Assembly (NCBI GenBank): GCA_035539855.1
Contig: DATLHO010000218.1
Location: 1 to 8,500 of the forward strand
Direction: 5' to 3'
Source: DATLHO01 sp035539855
Lineage (GTDB): Bacteria; Bacteroidota; Ignavibacteria; OLB7
DNA: 8,500 bases
The position numbers and the translations under genes were made by a program. This document shows, one piece after another, positions 1 to 5,200 of this stretch (position 1 is its first letter; each line of letters begins with the position of its first letter). The notes under the pieces are model-generated. The model saw only the letters and a list, made by a program, of their open reading frames with translations, was not told the DNA's origin and made no database searches.

Positions 1-196
1 GCTCTCCGCGCGTCGCGCGCGCCGCGTCTACGACTGGCTACGCGCCAACGGCGTCGCCGATCGCAAGCTGCTCGGCTCCGTCGGCTACGGCAACCGCATG
101 CCGAAGGTCGCCGAGACCGGCGCCGCCGCCGAGCTCGAATCCCGTCGCTCGACCAACCGCCGCATTACGGCGCTGGTGCGCAAGCCGTGTCCGTGA
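1..196 (+). CDS. C-terminal end of an OmpA-family peptidoglycan-binding protein (5' truncated)
   Basis: Read from base 2, the frame gives 64 residues ending at TGA 194-196. It starts with LSARRARRVYDWLRANGV, continues with a GYGNRMPK segment and ends with NRRITALVRKPCP. This is the usual end of an OmpA C-terminal (OmpA/MotB/Pal) domain: a helix of the LSxxRAxxVxxyL type, a G-Y-G turn, and the closing asparagine-arginine-arginine motif. In this family the domain binds the diaminopimelate peptide of peptidoglycan non-covalently and anchors the outer membrane or a lipoprotein to the wall. The N-terminal part lies outside the window, so I cannot tell whether this is a Pal-like lipoprotein, a beta-barrel OmpA or a longer multidomain protein. 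The next gene follows on the same strand after 63 nt. The domain call is fairly sure; the type of protein is unknown. Confidence 0.8.
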   Translation, partial: LSARRARRVYDWLRANGVADRKLLGSVGYGNRMPKVAETGAAAELESRRSTNRRITALVRKPCP

Positions 197-259
197 GCTG
201 ACGCCGGTGCGCGTGCACGCCGCGCGCCGTCCGGCGCACACTTTGCGAAGCATTCGCAT

Positions 260-703
260 ATGAGCGTTCACGTCAACACCAATGGCGCCGCCGCCCCGCC
301 GCGCACGAACATCGCCCTGCGGCTCGGCGCGATCCTGCTCGTCATCATTGGTGTGCTCTTCCTGATCACGAGCCTGCTCGGCTTCCTTCCGGAGGACCGA
401 CGCATGACCGTGATGGGGTTGCTGCTGTTCGCGGTGCTCGGACTGGTGCTTACCGGCGCGGGCGTCATGCTGCTTCGACGGCAGTCGAGCCAGGAGGCGA
501 GTGAGCGTTTCGAGTGGCAGGAGCGCGCGGTGCTCGAGCTGATGCGGCGACAGGGAGGAGAGCTCTCGCTCGGCGAAGCGCAGCGACAACTGAGCCTGCC
601 GCCCGCCGACGCCGAGGCCGTCTTCGGTCGCCTCACCGCCCAGCGCATGGTCGCACCCGAACTGACGACCGATGGGGCGGTGGTGTATAGGGTGAGGGAG
701 TAG
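260..703 (+). CDS. Small membrane protein with two TM helices and a winged-helix-like C-terminal region
   Basis: A 147-residue protein that I do not recognise as a named family. A short polar N-terminus (residues 1-18) precedes a hydrophobic helix at about 20-43 (LGAILLVIIGVLFLITSLLG). A short charged loop (PEDRR) follows, then a second helix at about 50-72 ending in LLRR. The rest (about 80-147) is soluble: an acidic/basic helix (ERFEWQERAVLELMRRQGGE) followed by LSLGEAQRQL, LPPADAEAVFGRLTAQRMV and a final VVYRVRE strand. That order resembles a small winged-helix module, with helix, turn, helix and a beta wing ending in a strand. By the positive-inside rule both ends are probably cytoplasmic. 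The ATG at 260 is preceded by a GAAG at 247-250, a weak ribosome site, inside a small hairpin (244-258). The hydrophobic pattern supports a real gene; DNA binding is inference only. Confidence 0.7.
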   Translation: MSVHVNTNGAAAPPRTNIALRLGAILLVIIGVLFLITSLLGFLPEDRRMTVMGLLLFAVLGLVLTGAGVMLLRRQSSQEASERFEWQERAVLELMRRQGGELSLGEAQRQLSLPPADAEAVFGRLTAQRMVAPELTTDGAVVYRVRE

Positions 704-726
704 ACATACCCCTCAAGAGCCCGCCA

Positions 727-753
727 CTGTCATGCCCGGAGGGCATCTCTCTT
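727..753 (+). terminator. Hairpin after the small membrane-protein gene; possible weak terminator, copy A of an inverted pair
   Basis: A perfect 6-bp stem, ATGCCC (732-737) and GGGCAT (741-746), closes a 3-nt GGA loop 28 nt after the stop of the upstream gene. It is followed by CTCTCTTT, a pyrimidine-rich but not uniform T tract, so Rho-independent termination on the + strand is plausible but would be weak. The same CTGTC-stem-loop-stem-CTCTCTT layout recurs in inverted orientation at 859-885, so this may be part of a repeat family rather than a dedicated terminator. Confidence 0.4.
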
Positions 754-858
754 TCGGATCGCGGTGGTGATGGGGGCTGTGTGGGCCTCTGCTGACAGAT
801 CGCCGCCGGCCGCCGCCATCGCACTACCCAACCGACCTACATGCGGCCGTCGTGACGT

Positions 859-885
859 AAGAGAGGTTCCCTTCGGGAAAGACAG
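859..885 (-). terminator. Hairpin after the FkbM-like gene; possible weak terminator, copy B of the inverted pair
   Basis: On the minus strand this sits 9 nt past the stop of the FkbM-like gene. The stem TTCCC/GGGAA (867-871 with 875-879 on the + strand) closes a 3-nt loop and is followed by CTCTCTTA. It is the only hairpin seen directly downstream of the minus-strand block, but the tract after it is poor in T, so efficient intrinsic termination is doubtful. Confidence 0.35.
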
Positions 886-893
886 GACGTGGT

Positions 894-1550
894 TCAGAGG
901 GGGAGGAGAAGAAGGAAGAAGAAGTAGTAGAAGAAGGGAAACATCCTCCTCCACAACCCCGGCCTCAGCTCGCGTCGGATGTACACCCGGTCTGACCTGT
1001 CGCGGTACCACTGGACGTAGCCGTTGTCGCGCAGCCATGCGGCAATCTCCGCGGCGAACGGATTGCGGTATGACCTGAAGCCCATCTCGATCGAGATCAC
1101 CGCCGGCCGGCTCTTCATCGCCTTGATCGCGTACCATTCGCAGCCCTCGGTGTCGATGCTCAGCACGTCGATCGTTCCGTCGTCGATCGTGTCGAACGTC
1201 GTCGCGTCGACCTCGATGAGGTCGGCCTCGTCGGGCGTGTAGCCGTCGTTGGCGATCGACGGGGAGCTCGGCAGTCCCTTCGCAAACGTCGACGCCCCGC
1301 GCTGATACAGCGCGAGGCGTCCGGGTCGTTCGTGAATTGCGACGGGATGAATCGTGACACCGGCGTAGTCGCCGAAGCGCTCGTGCAGGCGCGCGAGGCA
1401 GATCGGATCGGGCTCCACCAGGTCGGCTCGACAGCCGGCCTCGATGAAGTCCAGGACGTGCGATGACTCCGGAAGGTAGACGCCGACCTCGGCGACGTGA
1501 CGCGGTGCAAGTCCGAGAGCCATGACCCTTCGGTGCAGCCGCTCGCTCAC
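894..1550 (-). CDS. FkbM-type SAM-dependent methyltransferase-like protein
   Basis: A 218-residue protein with the core of a class I methyltransferase of the FkbM type. AEVGVYLPESS (about 20-30) is the likely SAM-binding motif I. LVEPDP (44-49) holds the acidic residue expected to bind the SAM ribose. VLSIDTEGCEWYAIKAM (129-145) is the D-x-E-G-x-E block typical of FkbM proteins, and VISIEMG (151-157) follows as the next strand. FkbM proteins usually O-methylate sugars or polyketides; the substrate here is unknown. It starts with GTG at 1550, overlapping the clpX stop as GTGA, with AAGG about 8 nt upstream, so translational coupling to clpX is likely. An ATG at 1523 would give a protein 9 residues shorter. 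The last 15 residues are a low-complexity Phe/Tyr/Leu run encoded by a pyrimidine-only stretch. At 218 residues it is short for a full FkbM enzyme. The fold is fairly sure; the role is not. Confidence 0.75.
   Translation of the reverse strand: MSERLHRRVMALGLAPRHVAEVGVYLPESSHVLDFIEAGCRADLVEPDPICLARLHERFGDYAGVTIHPVAIHERPGRLALYQRGASTFAKGLPSSPSIANDGYTPDEADLIEVDATTFDTIDDGTIDVLSIDTEGCEWYAIKAMKSRPAVISIEMGFRSYRNPFAAEIAAWLRDNGYVQWYRDRSDRVYIRRELRPGLWRRMFPFFYYFFFLLLLPL
896..941. repeat. Purine tract with GAA-like units
   Basis: On the + strand 44 of 46 bases are purines, the exceptions being T at 925 and 928. They are arranged largely as imperfect GAA/GGA triplets. On the minus strand this encodes the hydrophobic end of the FkbM-like protein. 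Such tracts are prone to slippage and can form unusual helices. Confidence 0.7.
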
Positions 1551-2815
1551 GAGCCGACCTTGCGCTTGCGCTCCTCGCCGTAGACGTAGAGCGGCTCGCC
1601 CGTACGGTTGATGACGTCACCGGTGACGATCGCCTTGCGCAGGTGCTGGCGATCCGGCAGCGAATACATGACCTCGAGCATCGATTCCTCGACGACGCCG
1701 CGCAGCGCGCGGGCGCCGGTCTTGCGCAGCTTCGCTTTCTCGATGATCGCCGCGAGCGCGTCCTCGCGGAACTCGAGGTCGACACCCTCCATCGCGAAGA
1801 GCTTCCGGTACTGCTTGACGATCGCGTTCTTCGGCTGCGTCAGAATCTCCAGCAGCGCCTCGTCCGACAACGGCTCCAGGGGCGCGATCACCGGCAGTCG
1901 GCCGATGAGCTCGGGGATCAGTCCGAAACGGATGAGGTCCTCCGGCTCGACATGACGGAAGAGCTCGGCGCGCTCCTCGACCCGCTCGGCGACCTCGCTG
2001 CCGAAGCCCATCGTGCTCTTGCGCATGCGCCCGGCGATGATGCGCTCGAGTCCGTCGAACGCGCCGCCGCAGATGAACAGGATGTTGCGCGTGTTGATCT
2101 GCACCAGCGGCTGCTCGGGATGCTTGCGCCCGCCCTTCGGCGGAACGTTCGCCCTGGTCCCTTCGAGGATCTTCAGCAGTCCCTGCTGAACGCCCTCGCC
2201 CGAGACGTCGCGCGTGATCGACGGGGAGTCGCTCTTGCGCGTGATCTTGTCGACCTCGTCGATGTAGATGATGCCGCGCTCCGCGCGCTCGACGTTGTAG
2301 TCGGCGTTCTGCAGCAGCGCGACGAGCACCGTCTCGACGTCGTCGCCGACGTAGCCCGCCTCGGTCAGCGTCGTCGCGTCGGCGATCGCGAAGGGCACGT
2401 CGAGCAGGCGCGCGAGCGTCTGCGCCAGCAGCGTCTTGCCCACGCCCGTCGGGCCGATCATCAGGATGTTCGACTTCTCGATCTCGACGTCGTCGAAGCC
2501 GGCGAGCGTCTCCTGCGACTCGATGCGCTTGTAATGGTTGTAGACCGCGACCGCCAGCACCTTCTTGGCGTGGTCCTGCCCGATGACGTATTCGTCGAGG
2601 ATCGAGCGGATCATCTGCGGCGTGAGATTGCGCTGAAGCTCGGGCGCGCGGAAGAGGCTCGAATTGGCGCGGAGAATCTCGACGGAGTTCTGAATGCAGA
2701 TGTCGCAGATGTAGACATCCGGGCCCGCGATGATCGAGGCGACCTCGTCGGCGGTGCGCCCGCAGAACGAGCATCGAACGAGATCCGCTGCCAGTGAGTT
2801 CATGTCGTCGCTCAT
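1547..2815 (-). CDS. clpX: ATP-dependent Clp protease, ATPase subunit ClpX
   Basis: ClpX is a hexameric AAA+ unfoldase that recognises tagged or adaptor-delivered substrates and threads them into ClpP. The protein is 422 residues, the normal family length. The N-terminal zinc-binding domain has CSFC (C15, C18) and CDIC (C37, C40). The AAA+ module carries Walker A GPTGVGKT (121-128), the pore-1 loop GYVGDDVE (154-161, where GYVGEDVE is more usual), Walker B IIYIDEVDK (182-190) with D186/E187, the RKH substrate loop (230-232), sensor-1 Asn244, the Arg finger in IGRLP (R306) and sensor-2 GARALR (367-372). No key residue is missing. The ATG at 2815 is used; an in-frame ATG four codons later (2803) is also possible because neither has a clear Shine-Dalgarno site. 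It lies 93 nt after clpP on the same strand and overlaps the FkbM-like gene by 4 nt. Confidence 0.98.
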   Translation of the reverse strand: MSDDMNSLAADLVRCSFCGRTADEVASIIAGPDVYICDICIQNSVEILRANSSLFRAPELQRNLTPQMIRSILDEYVIGQDHAKKVLAVAVYNHYKRIESQETLAGFDDVEIEKSNILMIGPTGVGKTLLAQTLARLLDVPFAIADATTLTEAGYVGDDVETVLVALLQNADYNVERAERGIIYIDEVDKITRKSDSPSITRDVSGEGVQQGLLKILEGTRANVPPKGGRKHPEQPLVQINTRNILFICGGAFDGLERIIAGRMRKSTMGFGSEVAERVEERAELFRHVEPEDLIRFGLIPELIGRLPVIAPLEPLSDEALLEILTQPKNAIVKQYRKLFAMEGVDLEFREDALAAIIEKAKLRKTGARALRGVVEESMLEVMYSLPDRQHLRKAIVTGDVINRTGEPLYVYGEERKRKVGS

Positions 2816-2816
2816 A

Positions 2817-2851
2817 CGTGACGTCGTCTTCGGATTTGGATCGTGACGTCG
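2817..2851. promoter_or_regulatory. Direct repeat of CGTGACGTCG upstream of clpX
   Basis: The 10-mer CGTGACGTCG occurs at 2817-2826 and again at 2842-2851, 25 bp apart, immediately before the clpX start. Each copy contains the palindromic core GACGTC. Two identical palindromic half-sites in a short spacer could be an operator for a clpX-specific promoter, but I see no convincing -10/-35 pair. The downstream copy overlaps the base of the adjacent hairpin. Confidence 0.3.
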
Positions 2852-2884
2852 CGCGGCCGTCCACCAGGAGCGGCCGCGCGCGTC
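2845..2884 (-). other. Strong hairpin in the clpP-clpX spacer
   Basis: Bases 2850-2859 (CGCGCGGCCG) pair perfectly with 2871-2880. GACG at 2845-2848 pairs with CGTC at 2881-2884 across a single bulged T, giving a 14-bp, very GC-rich stem with an 11-nt loop. On the transcribed (minus) strand no T run follows, so it is not a canonical intrinsic terminator. A stem this stable could pause polymerase, stabilise the upstream clpP message or be an RNase processing point. Confidence 0.55.
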
Positions 2885-2908
2885 GCATGAAACAAGGGTT
2901 CGGCCGCG

Positions 2909-3616
2909 CTATGCTGCGCCGGCTCCTCCGCCGCTGGTCGACGGGGCATCGCCCGTCTTGTTGTCGGTCCCCTTCTCGATGATCACCCGCTGGTCGCCGG
3001 TGGTCGAGGGAATCTCCGGGAGATTCTTCGACGCCTCCTTGCGGCTGCCGAGCACGCGATCGATCAGGCCGTAGTCGACCGCATCCTGCGGGCTCATCCA
3101 GAAGTCACGGTCGGCGTCCTTGCGGATCTTGTCGACGTTCTGGCCCGAGTGCGCGGCGATGATCTGATAGAGCTGCTCGCGCATGCGGATCATCTCCTTC
3201 AGGTAGATCTCGATCTCGGTCGTCTGTCCCTGCGAGCCGCCCGAGGGCTGGTGCATCATGATGCGCGCGTTCGGAAGCGCCATGCGCTTGCCGTTGGAGC
3301 CCGCACACAGCAGCACCTGCGCCATCGACGCAGCCATGCCGACGCAGATCGTCGAGATCTCCGGCCGCACGTACTGCATCGTATCGTAGATGGCAAGTCC
3401 CGCCGAGACCGAGCCGCCCGGCGAGTTGATGTACATGATGATGTCCTTCGCCGGATCCTCCGACTCCAGGTAGATCATCTCGGCGATCACGATCGAGGCA
3501 ACCTCGTCGGTGATCGGCGAGTCCAGCAGGATGATCCTCTCCTTCAGCAACCGGCTGAATGGATCCCACACCTCCTCACCGCGTGACGTCCGCTCGACAA
3601 TCCGTGGAATGATCAT
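2909..3616 (-). CDS. clpP: ATP-dependent Clp protease proteolytic subunit ClpP
   Basis: ClpP is the serine-peptidase tetradecamer that degrades proteins unfolded by ClpX or ClpA/ClpC. The catalytic triad is intact and in E. coli-like numbering: Ser97 in GMAASMAQ, His122 in MMHQP, Asp171 in DRDFWM. Other family signatures are INSPGGSV (64-70) near the oxyanion site, the ERIILLDSPI strand (27-36), and the handle-helix region QGQTTEIEIYLKEMI (129-143). GMAAS replaces the more common GQAAS. The protein is 235 residues, against about 195-207 for most ClpP. The excess is a tail after VLGSRKE, about 190-235, that is polar and then Gly/Ala/Ser-rich and likely disordered. The ATG at 3616 is supported by a GGAG 8 nt upstream. 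It follows tig after a 97-nt spacer and precedes clpX, so the three are probably co-transcribed. Confidence 0.97.
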   Translation of the reverse strand: MIIPRIVERTSRGEEVWDPFSRLLKERIILLDSPITDEVASIVIAEMIYLESEDPAKDIIMYINSPGGSVSAGLAIYDTMQYVRPEISTICVGMAASMAQVLLCAGSNGKRMALPNARIMMHQPSGGSQGQTTEIEIYLKEMIRMREQLYQIIAAHSGQNVDKIRKDADRDFWMSPQDAVDYGLIDRVLGSRKEASKNLPEIPSTTGDQRVIIEKGTDNKTGDAPSTSGGGAGAA

Positions 3617-3624
3617 GTTGAATG

Positions 3625-3628
3625 CTCC
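3625..3628 (-). promoter_or_regulatory. Ribosome binding site of clpP (GGAG)
   Basis: GGAG on the minus strand sits 8 nt before the ATG at 3616. It is the clearest Shine-Dalgarno match in the tig-clpP-clpX block and fixes the clpP start at MIIPRIVERT. Confidence 0.65.
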
Positions 3629-3653
3629 GATGCTGTTTAGGTATGAACGACCT

Positions 3654-3703
3654 CACCCCCTGCCCCCTCTCCGAATACGGAGAGGGGGTGGAAGGGCGGG
3701 GTG
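3654..3703. repeat. Palindromic intergenic repeat/hairpin in the tig-clpP spacer
   Basis: CCCCCTCTCCG (3663-3673), an AATA loop, and CGGAGAGGGGG (3678-3688) make a perfect 11-bp stem. Outside it, CACCCC (3654-3659) can pair with GGGGTG (3698-3703) around asymmetric internal loops. Palindromes with a CCCCTCTCC...GGAGAGGGG core are a recurring type of dispersed intergenic repeat in GC-rich genomes, so this looks like a repeat-family copy rather than a one-off terminator. There is no T run on the minus strand. It sits wholly in the spacer, 38 nt upstream of the clpP Shine-Dalgarno sequence. Confidence 0.6.
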
Positions 3704-3713
3704 TTGAGAGTCA

Positions 3714-5063
3714 TCAATGGGCGTGCTCGTGACCGTGGTCGTGATCGTGATCGTGGTCGTGATCGTGATCATGATCGTGCGCGTGATCGTGCTCGTGGCG
3801 CGTCGGGAGGTCGGTGTCTTCGACGTCCTCGATGATCGCGTAGTCTTCAAGAAGCTGCATCGCCTTTTCGGCGAGGATGCGGTCGGCGACCTGGGGAGCG
3901 TTGCGGAAGTACTGCAGGAGCTTCTCGTAGTCGATCCCCGTTCGCTGGGCCTCCATCTCGGCGAGCCCCTCGTAATCGCTCTCCTCGGGAGCAAGTCCCT
4001 CGGCCTCAATGATGCGGTCGCGCAGCAGCGCCCAGCGCACGGTGCGCTCGGCGACCGGCCGCATCTGCAGCTCGAACGCCGCGCGATCGAAGCCCGCCGG
4101 CAGCTCCTTCTTCGCGCCCTGCTTCATGTCCTCGACGAAGTGATCGAGCGCCTCGCGCACGAGCGTGTCGGGCACGTCGATCGGATGGTTCTCCACGAGG
4201 CCGTTGATGAGCTCGTCGCGGAACATCCGCTGATACTGCTGCTGGTAGTTGCCCGCGATGCTGTCGCGCACAAGTCCGCGAAGCATCTCCGCGGTCGCCG
4301 TCGGATCGCCGGTGATCTGCTGGGCGAACTCGTCGTCGACTTCCGGCAGCACCGCCCGTGCGATCTCGCGGACGCTGACCTCGTACGGGGTCATCGTCTC
4401 GTTCTCGCCGGTGGGCAGCTCGATGCGGAACGTGTCGCCGACCTTCGTGTTCAGCAGCAGCGAGCGGAGCTCCTCGTTGACGCCGTGGCGCGCGAGGTAC
4501 ACCTTGACGTCGCGCGAGACCTCGCCCTCGATCGGCTCGCCGCTCTCATCGAGCTTCTGCAGATCGATCGTGACGATGTGCTGGTCGTCGGCGACCGACT
4601 CGGCGGGCTCGCTTCCCATCGAGCGCTCGCGGAGATGCAGCAGCTCGTGCTCGAGCTCCTCGTCGCTGATGGTGTGGAAGAACCTGCGCGCGCTGAGGCC
4701 CTTGTAGGAGCCGAGCTCGAACTGCGGGAGCACCTCGAAGGTGATCGTGACGTCGAGTCCGCCCTCGGGGTTGCGATCGAGCTTCGTGATCGACGGCGTG
4801 CCGATCGGCCGCACCTCGGTCGAGCGCATCGCCTTGTTGAACTCCTCCTGGACGACCGACTCGACGACCTCGCCCTCGAGCTGGTCGCCGTAGAGCTTCT
4901 TGATGAGGTTCAGCGGCGTCTTCCCCTTGCGGAAGCCCTTGAGCTGCACGCGATCCTGGGCACGACGGTAGGCGCGATCGTAGTATGGGGACAGGTCTTC
5001 CTGGCTGAGCGTAAGGTCGATCTCGCGCTTGACGCCGGAGGTTTCGCGGACAGTAGATTCCAT
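3714..5063 (-). CDS. tig: Trigger factor (ribosome-associated chaperone/peptidyl-prolyl isomerase) with His-rich tail
   Basis: Trigger factor docks at the ribosomal tunnel exit and shields nascent chains. The 449-residue protein has the N-terminal ribosome-binding domain (about 1-120) with the signature loop GFRKGKTP (43-50), including the F-R-K contact residues. Next comes an FKBP-type isomerase region (about 155-240: HIVTIDLQKLDE, then GDTFRIELPTG). A helical substrate-binding C-domain (about 240-415) follows. Residues 423-449 form a tail of 14 histidines at every second position, separated mostly by Asp; most trigger factors lack this, and it recalls the metal-binding tails of SlyD and HypB. 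I start at ATG 5063 (MESTVRETSG), where family similarity begins; a longer reading frame to 5162 would run through the tRNA. No good Shine-Dalgarno site is visible. It is first in tig-clpP-clpX, 54 nt after tRNA-Leu. Confidence 0.96.
   Translation of the reverse strand: MESTVRETSGVKREIDLTLSQEDLSPYYDRAYRRAQDRVQLKGFRKGKTPLNLIKKLYGDQLEGEVVESVVQEEFNKAMRSTEVRPIGTPSITKLDRNPEGGLDVTITFEVLPQFELGSYKGLSARRFFHTISDEELEHELLHLRERSMGSEPAESVADDQHIVTIDLQKLDESGEPIEGEVSRDVKVYLARHGVNEELRSLLLNTKVGDTFRIELPTGENETMTPYEVSVREIARAVLPEVDDEFAQQITGDPTATAEMLRGLVRDSIAGNYQQQYQRMFRDELINGLVENHPIDVPDTLVREALDHFVEDMKQGAKKELPAGFDRAAFELQMRPVAERTVRWALLRDRIIEAEGLAPEESDYEGLAEMEAQRTGIDYEKLLQYFRNAPQVADRILAEKAMQLLEDYAIIEDVEDTDLPTRHEHDHAHDHDHDHDHDHDHDHGHEHAH
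3717..3797. repeat. Hexanucleotide tandem repeat coding the His-x tail of trigger factor
   Basis: The + strand alternates GTG with ATC or GTC (units GTGATC/GTGGTC) with a few variants, over 81 bp. On the minus strand this is His codons (CAC, occasionally CAT) alternating with Asp (GAT/GAC) and a few Glu, Ala or Gly. The seven central units all code His-Asp. A whole unit gained or lost would keep the reading frame. Confidence 0.85.
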
Positions 5064-5117
5064 GATGTAGAGGTCGTGGTTGTTCGTCCTTCGACGTTCG
5101 TACTTCGTCGTTACTCG

Positions 5118-5200
5118 TGGCCCGGGCGGGACTCGAACCCGCACGCCTTTCGGGCACAGCATCCTAAGTGCTGCGTGTCTGCCAGTTCCACCACCAGGCC
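5118..5200 (-). tRNA. tRNA-Leu, anticodon UAG
   Basis: The minus strand folds as an 83-nt class II tRNA. The acceptor stem is GGCCTGG/CCGGGCC with one G-T pair and discriminator A73. The D arm is GTG/CAC. The anticodon stem CAGCA/TGCTG carries loop CTTAGGA, so the anticodon is TAG, reading CUA and other CUN leucine codons. A long variable arm has stem GCC/GGC and loop CGAAA. The T arm is GCGGG-TTCGAGT-CCCGC. The long variable arm and A73 agree with leucine identity. The 3' CCA is not encoded (the next bases are CGA) and must be added after transcription. It lies 54 nt upstream of tig on the same strand, so tig may be transcribed partly by read-through from the tRNA promoter. Confidence 0.95.

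Larger units (their letters stand above)
727..885. repeat. Pair of inverted hairpin repeats bounding about 160 bp (MITE-like or paired palindromic repeat)
   Basis: Bases 727-753 and the reverse complement of 859-885 match at 22 of 27 positions. Both read CTGTC, then a 6-bp stem with a 3-nt loop, then CTCTCTT. Stem 1 is ATGCCC/GGGCAT. Stem 2 is TTTCCC/GGGAAC, read on the minus strand; its outermost T-C position is unpaired and its five inner pairs are intact. At the second stem position from the loop end outward, differences fall on both arms together (G-C becomes T-A), so pairing is kept. I see no clear target-site duplication outside the two ends and no transposase. The region lies between convergent genes, where each hairpin could also act as a transcript end for the gene facing it. 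Confidence 0.4.

Noticed and set aside
207..239. Possible terminator after the OmpA gene (GTGCGC ... GCGCAC)
   Set aside because: Only 6 bp with a 21-nt loop in very GC-rich sequence and only a short T run after it; too easily found by chance.
38..648. Minus-strand frames opposite the OmpA end and the small membrane protein
   Set aside because: Low-complexity Arg/Ser/Ala sequence, while the + strand shows an OmpA motif and two proper transmembrane helices.
730..1785. 351-codon minus-strand frame across the FkbM-like gene and the hairpin region
   Set aside because: Ser/Arg-rich shadow frame; the FkbM motifs lie in the other frame at 894-1550.
1617..2888. Second long minus-strand frame overlapping clpX, and a 384-codon + strand frame (1643-2797)
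   Set aside because: Both are composition-driven shadows of clpX with Arg/Ala/Asp-rich translations and no recognisable motif.
5064..5162. Longer start for tig at 5162
   Set aside because: It would add 33 residues by translating through the 3' half of tRNA-Leu; trigger-factor similarity begins at MESTVRETSG.
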